Shown piece by piece: positions 30,065 to 38,375 of a stretch of 64,000 nt of DNA; positions within the stretch are counted from its first letter, which is position 1; each line of letters starts with the position of its first letter. Below the pieces are notes generated by a model, which searched no databases, was not told where the DNA came from, and worked only from the letters and a program-made list of their open reading frames with translations. This DNA comes from a virus. Both the position numbers and the translations under genes were made by a program. The DNA lies in IMG/VR virus record IMGVR_UViG_3300020119_000126, positions 1 through 64,000 of that record. One strand, written 5' to 3'.

Positions 30065-31237
30065 CTAGACCTTCTTCAGATATTCAGACTTGATCCACGC
30101 CGGGAGTAGAACTTGCGTCCAGCCAGACTGGTCGCCTACCGCTTCTATCTGTTCGCCTGTATTCATCATCTTGATGATGGTGCCATTAGGGGTCAGGCGA
30201 ACACGAACAGGACCATCCACTACTTCGGCTGTGCCGTAAATAGGTTCTGGCTGCTTTGTCTGGACAAAGAGGCATTGCCTGCCGTAGCCCATGTCAGTCA
30301 GCGCCTTATCGACCTGACCTGTTGGTACAACGAGGCTTTTGCCGCTATTAGGTGCCCAATAGTCAGGGTCATGAATAATAAAATTATCCTGATCGTCGTA
30401 TCCTATAACGACAAAAAAGTGCCCATCACTGCCCGGCACCCTATCAGCCTGATCCAGTCGGCCTAGAATATCCCTATAAGCGACAAGACAAATAACAGGT
30501 CGGCCTGCATCAATCTCTGCCTTGATAGTGGGAATAGCGACGTTGCTCACGGTCTTGGTGGTCAGGTTATAGAGGCCAGCCAGAGTCACAAGCTGCGGCA
30601 CGGTTAGACCCGCATCGGTATAGCGCAGTGGCGTGTCCATACTCAGGCGGTCAACTGTGGCATTAGACTTATTGTAGAAAGCTAACAGCATGGCTACGCA
30701 GGCGACTCCACAGTCGTTTCTACGGCCATTAGCTCCAATGCCCCATTGTGTGATGTAAGGTACGTTGAGAGTGACCACTTTAGATTCCTTTGGCAAAACT
30801 TGAATGAATTGATTATCCATTGCAGCTAGACCCTGGCTAAGATGCTCTGGCGTGATATCTTGACGGCCAATATTCGGATCAATGATGGTAAAATTCGGCG
30901 TGCCGAACCCAATCACGACGATAGCGTGTGGTCCATACCAATCTACAGCCACAATGACTGGTCTACCTTGACGCAGTTCTGACCTGAGATAATCCAGGGT
31001 CAGGCCAATGCCATAAGTCACAGGCACGCCCTGGCTGGTGATGAAGTCGGAGAGGTCCATCAGGTAGACCCCTGTATCTGCCTTTGGCATCAGACGGGCA
31101 CTAATCTGATCTACAGTTATAGTAAGTTTGCTATAAAACTTCAGCAGCATAGCCGCGCAGGTCGGGGCACAGTCATTGATGAACTTACCTGCATCGGGTT
31201 CGGTTTGCAGGAGCACAGGGACATTGATAATGGTCAT
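30065..31237 (-). CDS. tandem C39-like peptidase with SH3 domain (lysin)
   Basis: 390 residues: two papain-like C39-family domains, each with a catalytic-type Cys after Asn-Asp (NDCAPTCAAM near residue 21 and NDCGVACVAM near 176) and a His strand (GPHAIVVIGFG near 103, GHFFVVIGYD near 272), then an SH3-like segment over the last 50 residues ending WIKSEYLKKV. C39-like plus SH3 is a recurring layout of phage cell-wall lysins and virion-associated hydrolases. It lies in the tail/lysis region. Which of the two uses applies is not clear. Contains palindrome copy 10. Confidence 0.75.
   Translation of the reverse strand: MTIINVPVLLQTEPDAGKFINDCAPTCAAMLLKFYSKLTITVDQISARLMPKADTGVYLMDLSDFITSQGVPVTYGIGLTLDYLRSELRQGRPVIVAVDWYGPHAIVVIGFGTPNFTIIDPNIGRQDITPEHLSQGLAAMDNQFIQVLPKESKVVTLNVPYITQWGIGANGRRNDCGVACVAMLLAFYNKSNATVDRLSMDTPLRYTDAGLTVPQLVTLAGLYNLTTKTVSNVAIPTIKAEIDAGRPVICLVAYRDILGRLDQADRVPGSDGHFFVVIGYDDQDNFIIHDPDYWAPNSGKSLVVPTGQVDKALTDMGYGRQCLFVQTKQPEPIYGTAEVVDGPVRVRLTPNGTIIKMMNTGEQIEAVGDQSGWTQVLLPAWIKSEYLKKV
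30894..30907. repeat. dispersed palindrome copy 10 (TTCGGCGTGCCGAA)
   Basis: Copy in the C39 peptidase gene. Confidence 0.85.
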
Positions 31238-31959
31238 GCGGCTGCTAAGCCGTATTCATCGTTGAAATAGTTGGATATATCAGCTTGCTCTGTAGAATTT
31301 AGAGCCTTATTGAATAAAGCAAGTTCAGCAAACTGACCAGAAAAGACCGCAGTGAATCCAGTGTTAGGGCCAAAGCCAACATACAAGGACGTGTTACACG
31401 TGTTAACTGACAGGCCAGAACTTGCTTGAGAGGCCAGATTTGAACCTCTATAGAGAGTGCCAGAACTCAATATCCCGTAGATCAAGTACCAGGCACCTGT
31501 TGATACAGAGACACCGCTACTGTTTGTATTCCAGATGTCCACGTAGGCTGACGAGGATTGCACGGTCCACTGCCACATCTGGTCGTTACTAAAGGTGCAG
31601 CCCCAACCCAAGAAACTAGCTCTGGTGCTCACATCAGAAAACTTCACAATGGCATACATCGAGCGGGCAGCAGAGCCAGAGATACCAATGTTGCCTGATG
31701 TAGCCATATAACTACTGCCCCAGGTCAGAGCAGGTTTACCGTTAATTTGATTGGTGTGGTAAGTTGCTGTCGCGCCGCTCAAGCCAAAGCCGTTGCCAGC
31801 GCTATCGGCCCACGTTGTTGTTGTAGCTCCATCGGCCAGGGCAAGACTGCTGGCTTTATACCAGGCATAAACGCCAATATCAGCGGGCGTCCTGAGATAA
31901 CTCAGCGCTTTAGGGTCAATAGGGCCTGGATTACGAGAGCGAGTTCGCTGAGTAGGCAT
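31234..31959 (-). CDS. LamG/concanavalin-like tail protein
   Basis: 241 residues. VYAWYKASSLALADGATTTTWADSAGNG and later MYAIVKFSDVS, SLYVGFG, ELALFN are hallmarks of LamG-type jelly-roll carbohydrate-binding domains in phage tail proteins. A short basic N-terminus (TQRTRSRNPG) precedes the fold. Likely binds surface glycans. It overlaps the next gene by four bases. Confidence 0.7.
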   Translation of the reverse strand: MPTQRTRSRNPGPIDPKALSYLRTPADIGVYAWYKASSLALADGATTTTWADSAGNGFGLSGATATYHTNQINGKPALTWGSSYMATSGNIGISGSAARSMYAIVKFSDVSTRASFLGWGCTFSNDQMWQWTVQSSSAYVDIWNTNSSGVSVSTGAWYLIYGILSSGTLYRGSNLASQASSGLSVNTCNTSLYVGFGPNTGFTAVFSGQFAELALFNKALNSTEQADISNYFNDEYGLAAA

Positions 31960-32309
31960 TAAGTAATCCTGTTCACGAAGCCACTGATGACGATAACGTT
32001 GGCTGTCGCGCAGTATGCTTTGACAACCAGTGAATTTTGCAGCAATTCACCAGATACCACCAAAACCTTGCCTTCTCGTGGTGCAAGTGTTAAAGCTATA
32101 TCATCATCAGGTGAAGTGGTTCCACCCCATTGAATAATCAGTTCGCGATTGGCGGTATCAGTATTAACGGCATATAACCATATTTCATCAAGGTCAGATG
32201 TTCCGCTGACCGCCGTATGTATCGTGGTTCCCGGCGAAGATGTGGCTGCAACCTTAATTTGCTTGCCATTGGTGCTGCCGCTCAGTGGATATTTTGTGTA
32301 TGTCGCCAT
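31959..32309 (-). CDS. hypothetical 116-residue tail-region protein
   Basis: Beta-rich small protein (ELIIQWGGTTSPDDDIALTLAPREG), similar in style to phage decoration or tail-tip cap proteins. It overlaps the LamG gene by one base and follows the 378-residue tail protein directly. Confidence 0.6.
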   Translation of the reverse strand: MATYTKYPLSGSTNGKQIKVAATSSPGTTIHTAVSGTSDLDEIWLYAVNTDTANRELIIQWGGTTSPDDDIALTLAPREGKVLVVSGELLQNSLVVKAYCATANVIVISGFVNRIT

Positions 32310-33446
32310 TTAACTAAAGACCTGCACTTCTAGAATACTTCCGCCACCACCTGTACCGAAGTCGAGTTGAGCAACGCCACCACCAAGGTCAGTCAATGTC
32401 CCATTGGTCACATGGATTTCTGTGGCAGTGACCGAAGGGGTACCATCCTGCTCTTGGACAATGACTGATGTTGCGCCTGCTGTGTTGGTCAGTTCAATCC
32501 ATAGGGCTGCCCCGACTGAAGCGCTAAAACAGGCGTAAAGCCGCGAGTGTGTCTGATCCCACCAGAATGATTTATTGCTATAGCCTGCGCTAGAGTCGTC
32601 GCTTACCGAGGGGGCCGACGAAGCGCCAAAGTTACATTTAATGGCAGTTAGCGCACCATTGGCCGATGCTTGCTGAATGAGTCCTGGTCCACTGCTGGAT
32701 GACAGGTCACTGCCTGTACCGCCACGAGCTTGACCTAGTTGACCTGTGGTAAGTTTGGACGTATCCAGATTAGGGATGTCGCCAGAAGCCAAGGCTGCTA
32801 CTGTGACATTCGCGCCTGTGGTCGCTTGCTTGAGAAAGCCAGCACCAGTGGCAGACAGGTCAGCATTAGTGCCGCCTGCGGAAAGCGCCACTTTGGTCAT
32901 CGGCGTGGCCGTCACCCAGGCAGTCCAACCTGACTTATTCCACTTAATATCAACTGACCTGACCCGGACTGATTTGACCGTTGAACTGACATAAGGTAGA
33001 ACACTACCTGCAATCATCAGATTGACTGCACCAGTTTCGGCAGTATCATCAGCTACTTCAAACTCAAGGGTAACTGGTGTATCAACCCCCACTGTACAAC
33101 GAGCCAGGAAGCCACCCAGGACAGGAATGATGGTCAGGTTAGAAGGAGCCAGGGCATTCGTCGAGGTTGAACTGGTATTGCCTGCGGCTTGAGGATTGGC
33201 GTAGGAACCTATCACTATCCAGCGGGCTGTGCGGGGAGAGCGAATGAGGACTACGCGGTCATTCTGCTGTAGGGTTAGACCTTTGGCCGCATAAGCTGAT
33301 TGATATTTATTGCCTTCAAGTTTGACACGCACCTCAGAAGTAGCAACAGAAATAACGGTGCCTTCTTTAACCAGAACCTCAAGAGCGTCATCAACCAGTT
33401 TGCGAGTAGCATCAACGTCTGTCTTGTTGTAGAAGGTCTTTCTCAT
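32310..33446 (-). CDS. tail-tip/baseplate protein, 378 residues
   Basis: The N-terminus has an OB-like barrel (VISVATSEVRVKLEGNKYQSA...NDRVVLIRSPRTARWIVIGSY), as in baseplate hub proteins; the middle is beta-repeats and the C-terminus a fibre-like collar. It starts by ATGA overlap with the upstream gene. Likely part of the host-recognition end of the tail. Confidence 0.6.
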   Translation of the reverse strand: MRKTFYNKTDVDATRKLVDDALEVLVKEGTVISVATSEVRVKLEGNKYQSAYAAKGLTLQQNDRVVLIRSPRTARWIVIGSYANPQAAGNTSSTSTNALAPSNLTIIPVLGGFLARCTVGVDTPVTLEFEVADDTAETGAVNLMIAGSVLPYVSSTVKSVRVRSVDIKWNKSGWTAWVTATPMTKVALSAGGTNADLSATGAGFLKQATTGANVTVAALASGDIPNLDTSKLTTGQLGQARGGTGSDLSSSSGPGLIQQASANGALTAIKCNFGASSAPSVSDDSSAGYSNKSFWWDQTHSRLYACFSASVGAALWIELTNTAGATSVIVQEQDGTPSVTATEIHVTNGTLTDLGGGVAQLDFGTGGGGSILEVQVFS

Positions 33447-34648
33447 GGTTCGCCGTAGAAATACTTTCGTCCTGTACCACTCACCCGGAAGGTACCTGCT
33501 TCACTTGACCAGTTCAGGCTATCAACGATATAGCTGGTCGTACCAGCATTCAGGTCAGAAATAGCCAGACGGTCTTCTAGTTCAAGTAAGACTAGGCCAA
33601 AACTGTCAAAGCGTGCTTGAAAGGCTTGCTCTTTGGAGCGAATCAGCATCTCTAGGCCGATGGCATAGCAATCATCAGCATTCCAGGCCGAGGTATTCTG
33701 AAGTTCCTTAAAGCGGGTCTTATAACCCCTGACCATGTCATAGTCAAAGACCCGCACCCAATGGAATGCCCCAAGCACTCGCGCCTCAGTAAAGATTTGC
33801 CGAATATCAATAACCTCATTGATATAGAACTGCTTGGAACGGGTCAGAGATAAGCTGACTGACCTGGCTTTAGGTTTCCAGACCTTCAACTTCCCATTCC
33901 AGCGCATCCAATATTTAATATAGCGATCCTCAATCGCCCGCTGAATGGCACCAATAGGCGCTTCACCAGGATCGAGACTGCTGATAGTGATAATCTCACC
34001 CAGGTTTGCCACGCGAATATCGCTGAAGATAAGCTCGCCTGCCGATAGGTTCTGAGCCACCATGAGACCCATCTTAAGGAGTGATGAACTGGCGCTATTA
34101 TCAGCAATAGTCGCCACCAGTTCATCGTTGACCCATACTGAGATATAGAGTGTGCGCAGTGGCGAGTCAGAAGATGCTTGAGCATCACGCACGGCAATTC
34201 GCGCTCGACCCCAATCAACTATCTCAAGGCCCGATAGCTCCTTCTCATAAAGCATAGAGGTAATGCCATCGACGCCTTTCATCAGAGAAAGATAGCCACC
34301 TGAGTCATACTTCACCCGATACCAGTTATTATTGCCATCTGACCTGATATAAATCCCCCACACGCCGACATGAAAGGTAAAGTCAATAACATAGGAGTGA
34401 GGCATGTTGTCGCTGTACCACACGATAGAGTCAGCCACGGCAGCCGTAGTCGTGATGTCATTGCTATTCACGTCGATATGTAGACTGTCGGGTGTCCACT
34501 TCAGAGCATCGAAGGTATTGATAGTGTCCTCGAACTCAAAGCCGTGCAGTCCAGCAAAGGCCGCATACTTCTGAAAAACGCCTTCAATAGTCAGGGCATC
34601 GGCGTTGTCAGACATGTCAAACGAGTAGAAGCTGGCTACACTGGTCAT
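33443..34648 (-). CDS. tail protein, 401 residues
   Basis: Jelly-roll-like segment (WGIYIRSDGNNNWYRVKYD...YISVWVNDELVATI) in the first half, helical second half. The gene sits in the tail-tip cluster with ATGA overlaps on both sides. Probably a distal tail or receptor-binding component. No enzymatic motif. Confidence 0.6.
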   Translation of the reverse strand: MTSVASFYSFDMSDNADALTIEGVFQKYAAFAGLHGFEFEDTINTFDALKWTPDSLHIDVNSNDITTTAAVADSIVWYSDNMPHSYVIDFTFHVGVWGIYIRSDGNNNWYRVKYDSGGYLSLMKGVDGITSMLYEKELSGLEIVDWGRARIAVRDAQASSDSPLRTLYISVWVNDELVATIADNSASSSLLKMGLMVAQNLSAGELIFSDIRVANLGEIITISSLDPGEAPIGAIQRAIEDRYIKYWMRWNGKLKVWKPKARSVSLSLTRSKQFYINEVIDIRQIFTEARVLGAFHWVRVFDYDMVRGYKTRFKELQNTSAWNADDCYAIGLEMLIRSKEQAFQARFDSFGLVLLELEDRLAISDLNAGTTSYIVDSLNWSSEAGTFRVSGTGRKYFYGEP

Positions 34649-36654
34649 GGATGGACACCTCCAATGTCATAACGTTCAGTCAGATCAGCAATGGCATTGC
34701 AGATAAAATGGCCTAAACCACCAGGGTCAAGGGCAATCTGAGTAGCAAAGCCGTCAAAGGTAACATTGAGATTGGTGTCTGGCATGATTCCTACATCGGG
34801 ATTAGTCGGCCAGCCATTTAGCCGTGAGGCGAAATTGGCAAAGAAGTCATTACCGCCAACAGTGGCCTTGGCCCAGGTCTGTCCACCATCGGAAGTGCGC
34901 TGTACACTGCCGCTACTATATCTGATGTTGATATAATCACCATTGACGGTCAGGCTGTTGATAGAGCGAGAACGTCCTACCGTATTGCCAAAAGGTTCAG
35001 GAGAATAAAGCTGGTGCCATGTCCCATTGGCATCAAGGAATTGGTGATGATACGGAGTGCCGTTGTCATACCCTAGAACCATCACGGTCTTTTCGGCAGT
35101 ATTAGGCGTTCCGCCACTAAGGGTATAAGGAATATTGATCGCCCACCAGGGTATAGACGTATAGCTAGGGCCAGACGGGACTGCCCTGGTGGAAAAGGTT
35201 TGGCCGCCATCAAAGGATTCGCCTACAACGCCCCCATAAGAGCTAACGACAACATGTATATTGGTCCAGTTAGTAGCCCGCTGACCGATAGACAGGTCAC
35301 ATGGATAACCTGTGGGAAGGGCCGTGCGATGGATAGTAGCGAAATTATCGTAGGTATAAACGAAGTGAGTGCTGACACCAGTTTCCAGCCAGCAGAAATA
35401 ACCTTCCCAGTTGATACTGGCTGTGATGTCACCGAAATTACCCCAATCAGGATACTGGTGATGGCAACACCAGCGGTTATTCGTTAATGGCGTATGGGAA
35501 GTTAGCACCCATGAATTAGTGTGGACGTTGCTATTTATGGCTATACCCTGATCGCCTAGCATAATGAAGCGGTGCAGATGATAGGGGTCAGCCACAAAAT
35601 CAAACTGCGGTTCTGCAAATCCAGTTTTAAGAGCGTTCTGGATCGTGCTCCCAGGACTGAGGTCTGTCCATGATGGACTTCCTAATGCACCAGAACCATA
35701 GAAGAAGTAGCCCAATGAATCTACTGTGTAATAGCGTGAAGGCTTGAAACTATCCATCGGCCCCCAGGCTGAAGGCGCAGCAATAGAGATAATCGGCCCT
35801 GGGTCAGTAATGTCACCTGTGTCTTCGTCTGAATAAGCGCAAATAATATAACCGACATAACCTTGCAGCATGGCGGTAGAAGTATGGCCGACGATATAGG
35901 TATAAGACGGGTTGTATCGAGCACCGATAGCACTATAGAGAATAGTGCTCTCATAAATCTTGATGGTCGCGCCCTTGAACTCGACCCGAATACCAATAGT
36001 GAGAGCATTATCAGAGCGGTCAGTGAAGTCTGTGGTTGGCGTGAACGAGGCGCGAATACTATCTACACCACTATTGCGCTCGACCAGTTCAATCTTGCCT
36101 GACCAATAGTTGTACCAGACTGCCCAAAAGTTATCCTTATCCTGCGCCCGAATAAGCACGCCACCAAAGGTAGGGCTATCCGAGGCATTGGTTCCACCAA
36201 AGCTGGTAGGCGTGGGCAGGTCAAAGATTGCTGCGGCATGACCATCCTGCACTCGTCCTGAGCCAGTCGTATGAAAGCCAATGCTCTCACGATACTTGGG
36301 TTTGGCAACAAGCGCATTATTCTCAGTAGTAAAGACGCCTTTGACCGTGTCAGTATGGGCTAAACCAGAGTCAGTCTCGCCATTGATATTAGTAAAAGTG
36401 TCCAGGGCAGCCAGTTGGTTGTCCCATTGTTCAGCATGAGCACTTTCAATGCGGTCAGTTAACCAGGCCAGACGGTCACGAGTAGTAATCTGGATATTCT
36501 CAGATAGAGACTGACCATTACCTCTGACCTCTGGTCCAAGACTATCAATCTCCTCAATAGAAACCTGCACAGTGCCAAACTTGGCAATCAGGGTATAGAC
36601 CCCTGGGTTAATAAAGAATGAAGTCCAGAGAGCCTGGTCACGATTATCCAGCAC
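34645..36654 (-). CDS. tail protein with Asp-box (BNR) repeats
   Basis: 669 residues; GTG start only two codons after the preceding TAA and in the same frame, with no ribosome site, so it is either translated by re-initiation or is the continuation of the upstream protein. A concanavalin-like N-terminal half is followed by Asp-box motifs (SFDGGQTFS, RTSDGGQTWA) of sialidase/beta-propeller type. Likely a surface-binding or glycan-cleaving tail protein; no full sialidase active site was identified. Confidence 0.65.
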   Translation of the reverse strand: MLDNRDQALWTSFFINPGVYTLIAKFGTVQVSIEEIDSLGPEVRGNGQSLSENIQITTRDRLAWLTDRIESAHAEQWDNQLAALDTFTNINGETDSGLAHTDTVKGVFTTENNALVAKPKYRESIGFHTTGSGRVQDGHAAAIFDLPTPTSFGGTNASDSPTFGGVLIRAQDKDNFWAVWYNYWSGKIELVERNSGVDSIRASFTPTTDFTDRSDNALTIGIRVEFKGATIKIYESTILYSAIGARYNPSYTYIVGHTSTAMLQGYVGYIICAYSDEDTGDITDPGPIISIAAPSAWGPMDSFKPSRYYTVDSLGYFFYGSGALGSPSWTDLSPGSTIQNALKTGFAEPQFDFVADPYHLHRFIMLGDQGIAINSNVHTNSWVLTSHTPLTNNRWCCHHQYPDWGNFGDITASINWEGYFCWLETGVSTHFVYTYDNFATIHRTALPTGYPCDLSIGQRATNWTNIHVVVSSYGGVVGESFDGGQTFSTRAVPSGPSYTSIPWWAINIPYTLSGGTPNTAEKTVMVLGYDNGTPYHHQFLDANGTWHQLYSPEPFGNTVGRSRSINSLTVNGDYINIRYSSGSVQRTSDGGQTWAKATVGGNDFFANFASRLNGWPTNPDVGIMPDTNLNVTFDGFATQIALDPGGLGHFICNAIADLTERYDIGGVHP

Positions 36655-36660
36655 GATGTT

Positions 36661-37899
36661 TTATGAACGAGCACTATTGATGCTAGACGTATAAGACAAG
36701 ACCCGGCTGGTCAGGTCCATGGTGAGGGCTTCAGGCGTATTATAGAATTCCAGGCAGCCCTCTGAGCTAACTAAAGCCGTTGGAGTTGCCAGGTAAAGCT
36801 TCTCACCTGACCTGACAATGGCAGCAGAGTCAGTGAAGTCACCATCCCCATCAGTGTCTACATCCAGGGGAATAATCTGCTCACTTGACCAATGTTTGCC
36901 ATCGCGTGAGGAGTAATAGGATGCCACCCTGTAGCCATAGCTGGTATCTACTTCATTACGGTCACCTTCAAAGCCGACGCTGGTTACCCATAGGGTGTCA
37001 TGAGAGTTCGGCACGCCGAATATTGAGTTCGTGCCCATAATCTTGGCTGAAGTGCGACACTGAATAGCCAAATCCCACTCGTCAAAAACCTGAACAGGAT
37101 ACCAGCGTGAAGTCTGAGCCAGACGCGAGTCCTGTGGTGGACGAATAATGAAGCTAATCAAGCCACCTGCGGGCACTGCCTGTTTAACAGGTAATCCTGC
37201 CACTGTCTTATAGGTATAAGTCGATGGCAGCATGGCTGACATGACAATGCAATGCCTGACCTCGGTTGTGGTATGGTCACCTGTCGTATCATCAGCTTTA
37301 GCCGTGAAGTCAATAGCATCCATCTCAAAGATGGTATTGGCCCAGGTCAAGTTCAGGTCATATTGATCCGTGGTATCTGCTGCAATAAGCGTATAAGTAC
37401 CATTTACATCGGTAGTTATGACATAAAGCAGAGGAATAGTGCCGACGACCACACTAAAAAAGGCAGGTTGAACAAAGTTCACTGAGGAATAACTCGTGTT
37501 AGTGCCCCAGGTCAAACCATCTAATGAGGTAGCCCGATAGACATAACCCAGGCTATTGATGGCATACACTTCCCAGGTCGAGCCATTCTTGATGACCTTG
37601 GGTTGGATACCAGGATACTGGTCAGTGTCAATTAGCTCTGGCGAAGCCCAGGAGCCACTGACATAAGCCTCGCAATACAGACTGAGTGTTGCCTGATCAA
37701 TATAGGCCCGAACCAGGGTAGTGTCATCAGCGTCAATTGAGAACTGGGTAGTCACATCTCGACTGATCCGACTCAGATAGGTATCAAAGGAAGGATTTTG
37801 ACGTTGGACCGTGAGTTCTGGCACAATATTGGCTGTAGCAGCCAAAAGCGCGTTGTAGTCATCTGAAGAAAGGCCAGACTCAGCTTGAGTGATGGTCAT
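36661..37899 (-). CDS. tail protein with propeller-like repeats, 412 residues
   Basis: Repeats of the type WEVYAINSLGYVYRATSLDG and YYSSRDGKHWS suggest a beta-propeller related to the next gene. Contains palindrome copy 11. The TAA at 36661-36663 is in frame with the 669-residue product downstream, so the two may once have been one protein. Confidence 0.6.
   Translation of the reverse strand: MTITQAESGLSSDDYNALLAATANIVPELTVQRQNPSFDTYLSRISRDVTTQFSIDADDTTLVRAYIDQATLSLYCEAYVSGSWASPELIDTDQYPGIQPKVIKNGSTWEVYAINSLGYVYRATSLDGLTWGTNTSYSSVNFVQPAFFSVVVGTIPLLYVITTDVNGTYTLIAADTTDQYDLNLTWANTIFEMDAIDFTAKADDTTGDHTTTEVRHCIVMSAMLPSTYTYKTVAGLPVKQAVPAGGLISFIIRPPQDSRLAQTSRWYPVQVFDEWDLAIQCRTSAKIMGTNSIFGVPNSHDTLWVTSVGFEGDRNEVDTSYGYRVASYYSSRDGKHWSSEQIIPLDVDTDGDGDFTDSAAIVRSGEKLYLATPTALVSSEGCLEFYNTPEALTMDLTSRVLSYTSSINSARS
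37007..37020. repeat. dispersed palindrome copy 11 (TTCGGCACGCCGAA)
   Basis: Copy in the propeller-like tail gene. Confidence 0.85.
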
Positions 37900-38375
37900 A
37901 TAGCTCCTACCGTATTCATATCGACGAAGGCCAGATTGACGATTTGATATTGCAGCATTGGGTCAAGGTTACTGTCATAGCTCATGTCGTCGAAGAAGTA
38001 GATTTTTACAAATGAGGTGTGGCTGACCGTATCCTCACAGTGGTAGTTATCTACCAGAAACACCCGGCGCTTGAGCAAATGAATGAGCAGGTCAAAGGTC
38101 TCCGGGTCAACACGGACCTCATAGCGCATATCCTTGAAGATGATGGGTTCGCCTGATGATTTCAACACATGATCATGCGGCACGCCATTCAAAGCGCGTT
38201 CTAGACTTGACATGGTACTGAAGACTGGCAAGCGCTTTTGGACATGACCTATTCGATAAGGTGGCTCACCATAGACGCCGAAGCCAGTAGGACTGGTAGA
38301 CCATACACCAAGATGAAGATGATTGGTCAGGGTTTTAGGGGTATAGGAATATCCTGCTAACATTACTGGCTCCAT
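37896..38375 (-). CDS. distal-tail-like protein, 159 residues
   Basis: It starts 13 bases inside the end of the tape-measure gene. A beta-rich N-terminus and YEVRVDPETFDLLIHLLKRRVFLVD suggest a tail-hub or Dit-like part, the usual gene after the tape measure in siphoviruses. Assignment rests on position and size. Confidence 0.55.
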   Translation of the reverse strand: MEPVMLAGYSYTPKTLTNHLHLGVWSTSPTGFGVYGEPPYRIGHVQKRLPVFSTMSSLERALNGVPHDHVLKSSGEPIIFKDMRYEVRVDPETFDLLIHLLKRRVFLVDNYHCEDTVSHTSFVKIYFFDDMSYDSNLDPMLQYQIVNLAFVDMNTVGAI

